Shown here one piece after another: positions 52,781-64,000 of a stretch of 64,000 nucleotides of DNA. The notes below the pieces were generated by a model that worked only from the letters and a program-made list of their open reading frames with translations, did not search any database and was not told where the DNA came from. The stretch is from positions 372,001 through 436,000 of the forward strand of contig NZ_QEKI01000002.1 in assembly GCF_003096355.1 (NCBI RefSeq), in the 5' to 3' direction. The DNA is from Pontibacter virosus (GTDB lineage Bacteria > Bacteroidota > Bacteroidia > Cytophagales > Hymenobacteraceae). The position numbers and the translations under genes were made by a program. The stretch's first letter is position 1. Each line of letters opens with the position of its first letter.

Positions 52781-53695
52781 TTAATCCTTCTGACTTGCCT
52801 GAAACAGCTTCTGCTTCTCTTCTTTGGAAAGGCTCTCGTAACCCGACACCGAAATCTTATCCAGAATCAGGTCGATTTCCATTTGGCTGGGCTTGCCGGC
52901 ATACCCTGTGTGGTAGCCGGTGGAAGGACGGGAATCATTCCCTACTGTGGCTTTTTGGCGATGCGTTACTTTCAGCTTTGGACGACGCTTGAAGAGGTTG
53001 GTAAAGAAATCCATGGTGCTATGTAAAGGTCGGCCCATGTCGCGGCCGCGCTGCAGTTGTTTCACGAAGAGCCAGCCAAACAGGGCACCTCCTAAGTGGG
53101 CGATGTTACCACCGGCATTATCACCTACAGCGCCGGAGATAGACAAGATCACCAGAAAAGCCGCGATATACTTGATGCGAACAGGACCGATCAGGATCAG
53201 GTTGAAGGTATAGTTCGGAATCAACGTCGCAGACGCAACAACCACTGCAAGCACACTGGCCGAAGCACCGATCATCACGGCGTAGGCAGCACGGTCGGCA
53301 AAGTATGGGATCAGGTTGTAGCTTAGCATGTAGAGCAAGCCACCGGCTATACCTCCTAATATATAAAGGCTCAGCAATTTCTTCTCGCCGAGGTACTCCC
53401 TGATCAGTTGCCCGAACCAGTACAGGTTGAGCATGTTGAAGATGATGTGCAGGAAACCTTCGTGGGTGAAGAAATACGATATGATCGTCCAGGGACGGGT
53501 GATGAAAACGAGCGGGTCAGAGGGCAGCGCGATAAAGCGCATCAGCCCCGTGTAAGCCCAGCTGCTACTGGTCAGGTACAGCACTGTACGAAGCACGATC
53601 AAAGTCACAAAAACGATGACGTTGATGAGAATCAGTTGCTTCAGGGTGTTGTTTTGCTGCCGGAAAGAGTCTTTTATGTCTTGGAGAATGCTCAT
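52781..53695 (-). CDS. Rhomboid-family intramembrane serine protease (304 aa)
   Basis: This polytopic protease cleaves transmembrane substrates. The catalytic Ser145 lies in MIGASASVLAV and His200 in NIAHLGGALFGW. The HN motif region is FLHIIFNMLNLYWFGQ, with about six helices in total. The cytosolic C-terminal extension (residues about 225-304) ends in a helix SLSKEEKQKLFQASQ, a tail often seen in this phylum. It starts 71 bases after a second rhomboid gene on the same strand. Confidence 0.92.
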   Translation of the reverse strand: MSILQDIKDSFRQQNNTLKQLILINVIVFVTLIVLRTVLYLTSSSWAYTGLMRFIALPSDPLVFITRPWTIISYFFTHEGFLHIIFNMLNLYWFGQLIREYLGEKKLLSLYILGGIAGGLLYMLSYNLIPYFADRAAYAVMIGASASVLAVVVASATLIPNYTFNLILIGPVRIKYIAAFLVILSISGAVGDNAGGNIAHLGGALFGWLFVKQLQRGRDMGRPLHSTMDFFTNLFKRRPKLKVTHRQKATVGNDSRPSTGYHTGYAGKPSQMEIDLILDKISVSGYESLSKEEKQKLFQASQKD

Positions 53696-53766
53696 TATAC
53701 CTGTTAGCTGAAAAGAGCGGAAAGGCTTTTGCGCCCTGCTATCTTATATACCTATTGTTTTTACTA

Positions 53767-54546
53767 TTACGTATCCTGATAATCGTTGCGTTGCCACATT
53801 TTTATAAGAATATACGCAAACAGCATACCGCCGAGGTGTGCGAAGTGCGCCACGTTGTCGCCCGGCACCCTGTTAAAGCCCGCATACAGCTCGTAACCCC
53901 CGTATAGGAGCACAAAATACTTGGCCTTGATGGGGACGGGCAGGAACAGCAGGAAGAGTTCGAGATTTGGAAACAGCATACCAAAGGCCATCAGAATACC
54001 GAACACGGCCCCCGAGGCTCCCAGCATTGGCATATTGAATGCCTGGTTAAAAACAGCCGTAACGGCTTTCTTGCTTTCTGCTATATACCCTTCGTTATCC
54101 GGATTGCGCTGGTATTCTATCGCAAAGCGTTTCTCGTATCCACCCGCGTAGTGGGACTCCATAAAATTATAGAAACCCGCTGGCGTAGGACTCTCGATGT
54201 ACTGCACCGCCTCGTTTTCAATCGTGTTCAGCTCGTAAGCCCGCACACCAGAGTAGAGCATACTGGCTCCCAGACCAGTGATCAGGTAAAAGCTCAGAAA
54301 ACGCTGCGGTCCCCAGAACCGCTCCAGTAAAGGGCCAAAGATGAACAAGCTGAACATGTTGCTGAACAAATGCGCCCAGCCGCCATGCAGGAACATGTGC
54401 GTGAATATCTGGACCGGCTGGAAATAGTCGGAGCCGAAGTGGTGCAGCGCAAATGATCGGTAGTCGAACACACCATTTGCTTGCAGTATGAACACCACCA
54501 CGTTGATGATCAGGAGGTTCCTGACCATGGGGGTTATATTGAACAT
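53767..54546 (-). CDS. Rhomboid-family intramembrane serine protease (259 aa)
   Basis: This is a second, divergent rhomboid with catalytic Ser178 (MLGASGAVFGILMAFG) and His237 (NVAHFAHLGGMLFAYILIKM). WAHLFSNMFSLFIFGPLLE carries the conserved H-N motif. An unusual soluble insertion (residues about 105-165, with YIESPTPAGFYNFMESHYAG) separates two helices. The compact C-terminus ends straight after the last helix. Together with the neighbouring rhomboid and mutL it forms a minus-strand run (mutL, rhomboid, rhomboid). Confidence 0.92.
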   Translation of the reverse strand: MFNITPMVRNLLIINVVVFILQANGVFDYRSFALHHFGSDYFQPVQIFTHMFLHGGWAHLFSNMFSLFIFGPLLERFWGPQRFLSFYLITGLGASMLYSGVRAYELNTIENEAVQYIESPTPAGFYNFMESHYAGGYEKRFAIEYQRNPDNEGYIAESKKAVTAVFNQAFNMPMLGASGAVFGILMAFGMLFPNLELFLLFLPVPIKAKYFVLLYGGYELYAGFNRVPGDNVAHFAHLGGMLFAYILIKMWQRNDYQDT

Positions 54547-54657
54547 CTTATCTTCTTTTTCTCGCGTCGCTTGCTATATCTGTAGTCCCTATACCTGAGC
54601 TTGACAAAAGCTTAAATTAAAACAACAATTTAACAATCAACCATTTAACAATTCAAA

Positions 54658-56484
54658 TCACCCCTTCTGGAAAAGATCATGCAGCTGATTAAGCTCCATG
54701 ATGACCAGCGTCTTCTGTCCGCCGGGGGTATAGTTGGGCACTTCGCAACCAAACAGCTTGTCTACGAGGGAGTTCATCTCGAGGTCCGACATGCGCGGCT
54801 GCAGCTTGGAGGCCAGTCGCTTGGCCATGGCCCGGGCAAGGTTCTCCCGCTTATCAAGCTTCAAGGTGGCCAAATTGTTTTTGTACTGTTCGATCAGCTC
54901 CTCAAGTAGCTCTTTTTCGTTGGCGGCCTGTACGTCGGCAGGTATAGCGTTCAGGATGATGGTGTTACCGCCAAAGTCCTCAAATTGAAAACCCAGCTCC
55001 TGAAACTCTGCCCGAAGCTCCTTTACCAACGCCGAATCAGCCGGCGAAAGCTCAATGGTCTGCGGGAAAAGAAGTGCCTGCGAGGTCACCATTTTTTTCT
55101 GCAGCGAGGCCATGTATTTTTCAAAAAGAATCCGCTCCTGCGCCGCCTGCTGGTCGATGATCATCACACCCGACTTCACCTGCACCAACAAGTACTTGTG
55201 ATGCACCTGCAAAGTTTTGCTGGAGGTGGTCATGGGCGCGGCAAACGTATCGTCGAGCAAGCCCATACCGGATGGGGACGTAATCCGCTCCTCCTGTTGC
55301 TGCATTGGCTGACCATTCCTCAGCGGCTCGTAGAGCTGTTCCCAGCCACTGGCACTGGCCTTTTTAGGCGAGGATGGTACTTTAAAGCCTGGGAACGTGC
55401 CTTCTTTCTCAAACCCCTCTCCCCCATGCTGCATGCGAATCGGCTGCAGCGGGGCAAAGTTCACGTCACTCTGGAAATCGAGCGAAGGGGCAATGTTGTG
55501 CGTCCCCAGCGATTTCCTCACCGCGGCATGCACGATGGCGTACACCGTCTTCTCGTCCTCAAACTTGATCTCGGTCTTAGTCGGGTGCACGTTGATGTCG
55601 ATCCGCTCCGGCTCAATGTCGATGAAAAGCACATAGAAGGGATGGCTGTCTTTTGGCAGGAGCCCTTCGTAGGCCGTCATGACGGCATGGTTGAGGTAGC
55701 CGCTCTTGATAAAACGGTTGTTCACGAAGAAGAATTGCTCGCCGCGGGTCTTCTTGGCAAACTCTGGCTTGCCGATGTAGCCGCGCACACTCATAAAGGG
55801 CGTTTCTTCCTCGCAGCCGGCCATTTGCTCTTTATAGTTGTTGCCAAACACGCCCACAATGCGCTGGCTCAGCTTACCGGCCGGCAGCGTGAATATTTCC
55901 ACGTCGTTGTGGTGCAGCGTGAAAGCCACTTCCGGGTAAGCCAAGGCCACCCGCTGAAACTCGTCCAGGATATGACGCATCTCCACCGCATTCGTCTTTA
56001 GGAAATTGCGGCGGGCGGGTACATTATAAAAGAGATTCTTGACAGCAATCGATGTGCCGGCAGATACAGCGGCTGGCTCCTGCGCAGCTACTGTGGAGCC
56101 CTCTACCAGCAAGCGTGTACCCGTTTCGGCGCCGTGCGGTTTGGTTTTGAGCTCTACCTGCGCCACTGCCCCGATAGAGGCCATGGCCTCTCCCCTAAAA
56201 CCCATCGTCCGGATTCGGAAAAGATCTTCTGTGGATTTGATTTTAGAGGTAGCATGTCGCTCGAAGCACATGCGAGCGTCTGTTTCCGACATACCGATCC
56301 CATTGTCCACTACCTGCACCAGTTGTTTGCCAGCATCCTTCACGATCAGTTGCACGCTGGTAGCGCGGGCGTCAATGGCGTTCTCAAGCAACTCCTTCAC
56401 CACCGACGAGGGCCGCTGCACCACTTCGCCTGCGGCAATCTGGTTGGCAAGGTAATCGGGCAATAAGTGTATAATATCGGACAT
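54658..56484 (-). CDS. mutL: DNA mismatch repair protein MutL
   Basis: This 608-aa MutL has the GHKL ATPase N-terminus: IAAGEVVQRPSSVVKELLEN, VDNGIGMSETDARMCFERHA, GFRGEAMASIGAVAQ. The C-terminal dimerisation domain begins about residue 420. The endonuclease-type DQHA(X)2E(X)4E motif appears as DQQAAQERILFE (Asp444 to Glu455), with the His replaced by Gln. The later PHGRP-like region is PNYTPGGQKT. Nicking activity is therefore doubtful, although similar wording occurs in other Bacteroidota. No mutS is adjacent. Confidence 0.95.
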   Translation of the reverse strand: MSDIIHLLPDYLANQIAAGEVVQRPSSVVKELLENAIDARATSVQLIVKDAGKQLVQVVDNGIGMSETDARMCFERHATSKIKSTEDLFRIRTMGFRGEAMASIGAVAQVELKTKPHGAETGTRLLVEGSTVAAQEPAAVSAGTSIAVKNLFYNVPARRNFLKTNAVEMRHILDEFQRVALAYPEVAFTLHHNDVEIFTLPAGKLSQRIVGVFGNNYKEQMAGCEEETPFMSVRGYIGKPEFAKKTRGEQFFFVNNRFIKSGYLNHAVMTAYEGLLPKDSHPFYVLFIDIEPERIDINVHPTKTEIKFEDEKTVYAIVHAAVRKSLGTHNIAPSLDFQSDVNFAPLQPIRMQHGGEGFEKEGTFPGFKVPSSPKKASASGWEQLYEPLRNGQPMQQQEERITSPSGMGLLDDTFAAPMTTSSKTLQVHHKYLLVQVKSGVMIIDQQAAQERILFEKYMASLQKKMVTSQALLFPQTIELSPADSALVKELRAEFQELGFQFEDFGGNTIILNAIPADVQAANEKELLEELIEQYKNNLATLKLDKRENLARAMAKRLASKLQPRMSDLEMNSLVDKLFGCEVPNYTPGGQKTLVIMELNQLHDLFQKG

Positions 56485-56842
56485 CCGCTATTTCAAATCA
56501 ATTTGGTGGTATCTTCCCTTCAAAGCACCCAATTTCCGAAATCGGCCGGGTTTTTGAATATACTATTTTGTCAAAACAGAACTTATTCGGAATGAATTTT
56601 ATTACTAATTTACAGACCGGTTGCATCAAGTGACCGGAAATTAGAGTTCTTCCGGATTCTGATTCTGACAAAAGAAGCTATATGGCTTGTGTCTCTTGAG
56701 GCGTTAGCACTGGCAAGAACCATCCACCACACCGCCTAAGGGAGGCAAAAAAGACCGGAAATAATTTTTCTTGTTTTTTGAACCGCCTTCTGCAAAAATA
56801 GGGGTAATTTCGACTTGTTCCAATATATAATACCAGTACAGG
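56485..56842. other. 358-base gene-free region between divergent mutL and the GH3 gene
   Basis: No supported gene. It holds the divergent promoters, which I could not place with confidence (a near-consensus TATTTTTG on the minus strand at 56793-56800 is far from mutL). A T-rich and A-rich central part and the segment ACCGCCTAAGGGAGGC near 56740 are unexplained. Confidence 0.5.
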
Positions 56843-59794
<2,952 letters not shown>

Positions 59795-59812
59795 CATAGA
59801 ATGGATTGTTGA

Positions 59813-59841
59813 CAAATGCAGCTCCGCGTGGGGCTGCATTT
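59813..59841 (+). terminator. Terminator of the GH3 fusion gene
   Basis: AAATGCAGCTCC pairs with GGGGCTGCATTT (near perfect) around GCGT, followed by GTTGTTT. It contains the rejected upstream start of bshA. Confidence 0.78.
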
Positions 59842-59863
59842 GTTGTTTCCTCAGCATAAAACC

Positions 59864-61012
59864 ATGAAAATCGGAATAGTTTGTTACCCTACCTTCGGGG
59901 GAAGCGGCGTGGTCGCCACTGAACTTGGCAAGGCACTGGCCCTCAAAGGGCATCAGGTACACTTTATCACTTACAGCCAACCGGCCCGACTCGACTTTTT
60001 CAACGAGAACCTGTTCTACCACGAAGTATACATCCCGAATTACCCGCTCTTCCAGTACCCGCCCTATGAGCTGGCGCTGGCCAGCAAAATGGTAGACATC
60101 GCCCGTTTCGAGAAGTTGGACGTGTTGCACGTGCACTATGCTATACCGCACGCTTCGGCGGCCTACATGGCCAAACAGATTCTGCGCACCAAGGGCATCC
60201 ACATACCTGTTATCACGACCCTGCACGGTACAGACATTACCTTGGTTGGCAAAGACGCCTCTTTTGAGCCAGTGGTAACATTCAGTATCAACCAATCGGA
60301 TGGCGTAACAGCTGTTTCGGAGAGTTTACGTACTGAGACCTATGAGTTTTTCCAGATCGAGAAAGACATAGAGGTGATCCCAAACTTTATCGACCTGAAC
60401 AAATTCAAGCGCCAAAAAAAGGATCACTTTAGAGCGGCGATCAGCCCAAACAACGAAAAACTCCTGGTGCATACTTCCAACTTCCGGGGCGTGAAGCGCG
60501 TGGAGGACGTGATCCGGATTTTTGCCAAAGTGCGTGAGCAAATGCCATCCAAGCTATTGATGGTGGGAGATGGCCCTGAGCGCCCTAAAATGGAGAAGCT
60601 GTGCCGCGACCTGAACATCTACAACGACGTGCGCTTTTTGGGTAAACTGGAGGCAGTCGAAGAAGTGCTTTCCGTTGCCGATCTTTTCCTGATGCCGTCT
60701 GAGAAAGAAAGCTTTGGTCTGGCCGCGCTCGAAGCGATGGCCTGCGAGGTGCCCGTTATCTCGACCAACGCCGGAGGTATACCTGAGCTGAATGTGCATG
60801 GCGTAACTGGTTTTGTGAGTGAAGTAGGCAATGTGGACGACATGGTGAGAAATGCCTTGTATGTCCTTGATGATGCCAACCTATCTACTTTCAAAGCAAA
60901 TGCTCTGGCCCGTGCCAACGATTTCGATATCGAGAAGATTGTGCCACTCTACGAGCAGTTCTACCTGCGCATTATCAATGCCCAATTGGCTGAAACCAGT
61001 AATCCGCTGTAA
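59864..61012 (+). CDS. bshA: N-acetyl-alpha-D-glucosaminyl L-malate synthase BshA
   Basis: This 382-aa GT4 glycosyltransferase performs the first step of bacillithiol biosynthesis, joining UDP-GlcNAc to L-malate. It has full BshA wording: [76 protein letters not shown], the [13 protein letters not shown] segment and the GT4 EX7E motif in [19 protein letters not shown]. The ATG at 59864 is used; the frame from 59816 begins in the GH3 terminator. bshB and bshC are not in the window. Confidence 0.95.
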   Translation: MKIGIVCYPTFGGSGVVATELGKALALKGHQVHFITYSQPARLDFFNENLFYHEVYIPNYPLFQYPPYELALASKMVDIARFEKLDVLHVHYAIPHASAAYMAKQILRTKGIHIPVITTLHGTDITLVGKDASFEPVVTFSINQSDGVTAVSESLRTETYEFFQIEKDIEVIPNFIDLNKFKRQKKDHFRAAISPNNEKLLVHTSNFRGVKRVEDVIRIFAKVREQMPSKLLMVGDGPERPKMEKLCRDLNIYNDVRFLGKLEAVEEVLSVADLFLMPSEKESFGLAALEAMACEVPVISTNAGGIPELNVHGVTGFVSEVGNVDDMVRNALYVLDDANLSTFKANALARANDFDIEKIVPLYEQFYLRIINAQLAETSNPL

Positions 61013-61028
61013 TTCAGAAATAAAGACT

Positions 61029-61065
61029 AAAAATCCGGCCGCTATACCTGTTGCCGGATTTTTTT
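61029..61065 (+). terminator. Terminator of bshA with a TATACC loop
   Basis: AAAAATCCGGC (61029-61039) pairs with GCCGGATTTTT (61053-61063), followed by more T. The loop CGCTATACCTGTT holds the reverse complement of the GGTATA word. Confidence 0.9.
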
Positions 61066-61084
61066 ATGCCCTATATTTACTTTT

Positions 61085-61238
61085 GTATGTCATCTCGACG
61101 AGAGAAGAAAACAACGCCCTCGCTCGCCTCTGGCGAGTGTAAGGTGTGTTGCAGACTCTGACCACAAGTTTTTCTGCCACGTGCTCTTCCGGATTGAGAA
61201 ATCCAGAAGAGCGATAGAGAACTGGATCGGGAGACTTT
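61085..61238. other. Repeat-like gene-free leader between bshA and the serB-serA fusion
   Basis: Starts GTCATCTCGACGAGAGAAG, a form of a short word often repeated between genes in related genomes, followed by small hairpins (CGCTCGCCTCTGGCGAG near 61121). A reading frame from 61181 runs through into the fusion gene but lacks homology and is rejected as coding. Confidence 0.5.
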
Positions 61239-61266
61239 ATAGCGCGAGCGTCCACGCTCTCGCTAT
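61239..61266. repeat. REP-like palindromic repeat, copy B
   Basis: ATAGCGCGAGCGT-CC-ACGCTCTCGCTAT is a 28-base palindrome with a single mismatched pair. Its core 61242-61259 matches copy A at 52713-52730 in inverted orientation at 16 of 18 positions. It lies 29 bases before the fusion gene start. Confidence 0.65.
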
Positions 61267-61294
61267 GTATATTCACCCTACGACATTAGAAACT

Positions 61295-63187
61295 ATGACA
61301 AAGGACAAATACTATATCATCGACTTCGACAGCACTTTTACACAGGTAGAAGCGCTCGATGAACTGGGCGAGATAACGCTTGAAGGCGAGGAAAACAAAG
61401 CGGAGATTCTGCAGCGAATCCGTGACCTGACCAACGGCGCCATGGAAGGAAAGAGTTCGTTTACCGAGGGGCTGTCCAAGCGATTGGCCTTGCTCAAAGC
61501 AAACCGTCGCCATCTAAAGCCGTTGATCCAGCTTTTACAAAACAGGGTGTCGGACTCCATCAGGCGCAACAAAGACTTCTTCCAGGCATACGCCGACAAC
61601 ATCCTGATCGTGTCGAGTGGTTTCAAGGAGTTCATCACCCCGATTGTAACCGAGTATGGCATCAAGGAAGAAAACATCTACGCCAATACCTTTAAGTTTG
61701 ACGAGCAGGGCAATATCATCGGCTTTGACGAGGAAAACTTGCTGAGCCTGGACCGGGGCAAGATAAAGCTACTGGAAGAGTTGGCGCTGGAAGGCGATGT
61801 GTACGTGCTGGGAGATGGGTATACCGATTACGAGATTAAGGAGGCAGGTCTGGCCAATAAGTTCTACGCTTTTACTGAAAACGTGGTGCGGGACAACGTG
61901 GTAGCCAAAGCGGATAATGTGGCCCCAAGCCTGGACGAGTTTCTGTACCAACACAAGCTGCCGATGGCTATCTCCTATCCCAAGAACCGAATTCGGGTGC
62001 TGTTGCTGGAGAATGTGCATCCGAGGGCAATCGAGTTGTTCAAACGCGAAGGCTACCAGATCGAGACAGTATCTGGCGCTTTAAGTGAGGACGAGTTGTG
62101 TGAGCGCATCAGAAACGTATCTGTGCTTGGTATACGCTCTAAAACGCAGGTAACTAAGCGCGTGCTGGAGCATGCCAACAAACTGATGTGCATCGGCGCT
62201 TTCTGCATCGGCACTAACCAGATCGACCTGAACAGCTGCCTTGATGCAGGTGTGGCGGTATTCAATGCCCCTTACAGCAATACCCGCAGTGTTGTGGAGT
62301 TAGCCATTGGTGAGATCATCATGCTCTGCCGCAACGTGGTGGACAAAAGCACCAAAATGCACCAGGGCATTTGGGATAAATCGGCTACAGGCAGTGTGGA
62401 AGTGCGCGATAAGAAACTAGGTATAATCGGCTACGGCAGTATTGGGGCGCAACTGTCCGTGCTGGCCGAGGCACTGGGGATGGATGTGTACTATTATGAT
62501 GTGATAGAGCGCCTGCAACTCGGCAATGCCCGTAAATGTGAGACGCTGAGGCAGCTCCTCGAGATATCGGATATTGTGAGCCTGCACGTGGATGGCCGCA
62601 CCAACAACGAAGGCATGTTTGGGAAAGAAGAGTTTGCCGCTATGAAAGACGGAGCCATTTTCCTGAACCTGAGCCGTGGGCATATTGTGGACTTGCCAGC
62701 ACTGGTAGAAGCCATTAAATCAGGCAAGTTGCATGGCGCTGCAGTGGATGTGTTTCCTTACGAGCCCGCCACCAACGACGAAGAGTTTGTAAATGAACTA
62801 CGCGGTTTGCCCAACGTCATCCTGACCCCACACATTGGTGGCAGCACCATGGAAGCGCAGGAAAATATCGGCACCTTCGTCCCGAGCCGTATCATGGAGT
62901 ACATCAACACAGGCAACAGCTACCAAAGCGTCAATTTCCCGAACATCCAACTACCAGAACTTAAGAATGCACACCGCCTGATCCACATTCACCAGAACGT
63001 GCCGGGCGTGTTGGCCAACATCAACAGTGTGCTGGCTGGAAACCAAGTGAACATCTTAGGCCAATACTTGAAAACCAACGAACAGATCGGTTATGTGATC
63101 ACCGACATCGACAAGTTGTATGATAAGAAAGTGATCGAGGAGATGAAGCAGGTACCGGCCACGATCAAGTTCCGGATTTTGTATTAA
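61295..63187 (+). CDS. serA: Phosphoserine phosphatase-phosphoglycerate dehydrogenase fusion
   Basis: This 630-aa protein begins with a SerB-like HAD phosphatase (residues 1-215): Asp10 and Asp12 in YIIDFDSTFT, the Ser motif ILIVSSGFKEF, and GDGYTDYEIKEAG with Asp174 and Asp178. From about 225 it is an E. coli-type SerA: NAD site LGIIGYGSIGAQLSVLAEAL, substrate loop LNLSRGHIVDLPAL, catalytic His in LTPHIGGSTMEAQENIG, and a C-terminal ACT domain (LIHIHQNVPGVLANINSVLA), usually the serine feedback site. It would carry the first and last enzymes of serine synthesis in one chain. Confidence 0.93.
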   Translation: MTKDKYYIIDFDSTFTQVEALDELGEITLEGEENKAEILQRIRDLTNGAMEGKSSFTEGLSKRLALLKANRRHLKPLIQLLQNRVSDSIRRNKDFFQAYADNILIVSSGFKEFITPIVTEYGIKEENIYANTFKFDEQGNIIGFDEENLLSLDRGKIKLLEELALEGDVYVLGDGYTDYEIKEAGLANKFYAFTENVVRDNVVAKADNVAPSLDEFLYQHKLPMAISYPKNRIRVLLLENVHPRAIELFKREGYQIETVSGALSEDELCERIRNVSVLGIRSKTQVTKRVLEHANKLMCIGAFCIGTNQIDLNSCLDAGVAVFNAPYSNTRSVVELAIGEIIMLCRNVVDKSTKMHQGIWDKSATGSVEVRDKKLGIIGYGSIGAQLSVLAEALGMDVYYYDVIERLQLGNARKCETLRQLLEISDIVSLHVDGRTNNEGMFGKEEFAAMKDGAIFLNLSRGHIVDLPALVEAIKSGKLHGAAVDVFPYEPATNDEEFVNELRGLPNVILTPHIGGSTMEAQENIGTFVPSRIMEYINTGNSYQSVNFPNIQLPELKNAHRLIHIHQNVPGVLANINSVLAGNQVNILGQYLKTNEQIGYVITDIDKLYDKKVIEEMKQVPATIKFRILY

Positions 63188-63269
63188 GTCACGGTTTCAG
63201 GTATAGCGGATCCATAATTCGGTCAAATCACGAACAATCTTATAGGCTATACCTTCTCTACTTTATAAC

Positions 63270-63809
63270 TCAAAACACTTGCCCGATCTCCTGCTTCAGG
63301 AAGCTGATGGCTCTGGCGGTTGGGTCTATTTCGTTGTTGAGGACGTTTTCCAGGATGCGTTTGGCCAGTTCAGTGCCTTTCGCCTTTTCGCCCAGACTTT
63401 GGTAAGATTTGTTGATCAGGTTCACCACTTCTTCGCGGGCGTGCCGTACCTGCTGCCAGGATTGTTCCGTCATGTAAACCTGCTGCGACATGTTGTGGTT
63501 GAACTCATTGCGGATCTCTGTGAGCAGGATACGGTGGTACTCAGCGGCTGAGTGTTCTCCACCGCTCACACGCAGCAGCAAGTTACTTGGCGTGATACGC
63601 TCTAGCAGTAGCACGATGCGCTCGTATGCCTGCAAGCGGATGGGCGTTACGATTTCAGCATTTTTTTGACGCAGTTCCAGCAGGCGTAGCTTGTAATCTC
63701 TCTCCAGCACTTTTTTAAGCATCGAGTAAGCTACTGCGGCCACCAGTATGGCAGGTATAGAAATCTTAAGTATATCGAGTATAATATTGGTACCTTCTTC
63801 CATTTGCAT
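63270..63809 (-). CDS. Membrane-anchored helical protein of unknown function
   Basis: This 179-aa protein has a single N-terminal transmembrane helix (about residues 9-29, LDILKISIPAILVAAVAYSM) and a cytoplasmic helical domain: RDYKLRLLELRQKNAEIVTP, RLQAYERIVLLLERITPSNL, LLTEIRNEFNHNMSQQVYMT. The charged helices suggest coiled-coil contacts. It looks like a phylum-restricted conserved protein; no activity is known to me. An internal ATG two codons in is equally possible as start. It converges with the serA fusion. Confidence 0.8.
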   Translation of the reverse strand: MQMEEGTNIILDILKISIPAILVAAVAYSMLKKVLERDYKLRLLELRQKNAEIVTPIRLQAYERIVLLLERITPSNLLLRVSGGEHSAAEYHRILLTEIRNEFNHNMSQQVYMTEQSWQQVRHAREEVVNLINKSYQSLGEKAKGTELAKRILENVLNNEIDPTARAISFLKQEIGQVF

Positions 63810-63959
63810 TCGTTTTGAACCTTAAATATCGGAAAAAATTAATTTAGGTTGGCATGAATCATTTTCAGGGTATAGCTGTTTTGCTAATACATTGGGGAGC
63901 CGCAGCAAAATTGCGAGTAATTGCGTAAATTGCAGCTCCATTTCAAATTTGAACAGACT

Positions 63960-64000
63960 ATGGCAACTGAAACAAAAACTGCACCGATAACGCTTACTGA
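63960..64000 (+). CDS. Start of a gene cut by the window edge
   Basis: An ATG at 63960 opens a frame MATETKTAPITLTE that runs off the end. The upstream 150 bases on this strand are A+T-rich and gene-free, consistent with a promoter region (TTGCGAGTAATTGCGTAAAT). Too short to identify. Confidence 0.45.
   Translation, partial: MATETKTAPITLT

Noticed and set aside
54985..56001. 338-codon open frame on the plus strand
   Set aside because: Antisense to mutL; no homology, Leu/His/Arg-rich shadow frame.
59816..59863. N-terminal extension of BshA
   Set aside because: Begins inside the terminator of the preceding gene; BshA proteins begin at MKIGI-type sequence.
61181..61294. 38-residue extension of the serB-serA fusion
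   Set aside because: Encoded by repeat DNA and a REP-like palindrome; the HAD domain is complete from 61295.

Overview
The window looks like a chromosomal segment of a Bacteroidota bacterium, most likely order Cytophagales, family Hymenobacteraceae (Pontibacter-like). The evidence is: Bacteroidota promoter boxes (TAnnTTTG, some with an upstream TTG), no Shine-Dalgarno pattern at most starts, a secreted protein with a type IX secretion C-terminal tail, a DAHP synthase with C-terminal chorismate mutase, a bacillithiol enzyme (BshA), and DUF4835 in a bamD-rpoZ-coaBC-recN cluster. The genus is inference. There is no rRNA, CRISPR array or insertion sequence. One tRNA gene (Ser-UGA) is present.

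Layout. 1-3.1 kb: an accessory-looking block (end of a membrane protein, an unknown 283-aa protein, umuD-umuC) lying against the 3' end of tRNA-Ser. 3.4-8.6 kb: YihY, an acyl-CoA thioesterase, MltG, a YciO/Sua5-type protein, a lipid A acyltransferase and a WbqC-like protein. 8.7-15 kb: ClpC, an acyl-CoA carboxylase beta chain, an M42 peptidase and a metal/cobalamin-binding protein. 15-19 kb (minus): aro operon, DAHPS-chorismate mutase, aroB, aroA and an unknown gene. 19.2-25.7 kb: proline dehydrogenase, an acidic lipoprotein, an ECF sigma factor followed by an unusual membrane-anchored serine protease with an anti-sigma-like N-terminus, then stress/envelope proteins (fasciclin lipoprotein, glycine-zipper stress protein, DUF4142 lipoprotein) and a GDSL esterase. 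26-30 kb: Prc protease and gamma-glutamyltranspeptidase. 30.6-34 kb: a 1135-aa secreted nuclease. 34-38.4 kb: a Cys/Met-metabolism PLP enzyme, an unknown gene and lysS. 38.5-41 kb: three YtxH-type genes, a Kazal-type lipoprotein and a cupin.

41.2-49.5 kb (minus): a conserved envelope/housekeeping block ostA-like, bamD, rpoZ, coaC, coaB, DUF4835, a small beta-rich protein, recN, fabI. The normally fused coaBC is split by a one-base frame change here. 49.6-52.1 kb: tilS and mdh. 52.1-52.8 kb: a repeat-rich gene-free stretch. 52.8-56.5 kb (minus): two rhomboid proteases and mutL. 56.8-63.8 kb: a GH3/beta-lactamase-like fusion, bshA, a phosphoserine phosphatase-phosphoglycerate dehydrogenase fusion and a small membrane protein.

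The most striking global signal is the hexamer GGTATA/TATACC, often as AGGTATAGC or AGGTATACCTG. It recurs several times more often than chance in coding DNA, intergenic DNA and terminator loops, but is sparse in the accessory block at the left end. The best candidate for an undescribed system is the sigma factor plus anti-sigma-like/protease fusion at 21.0-22.7 kb.
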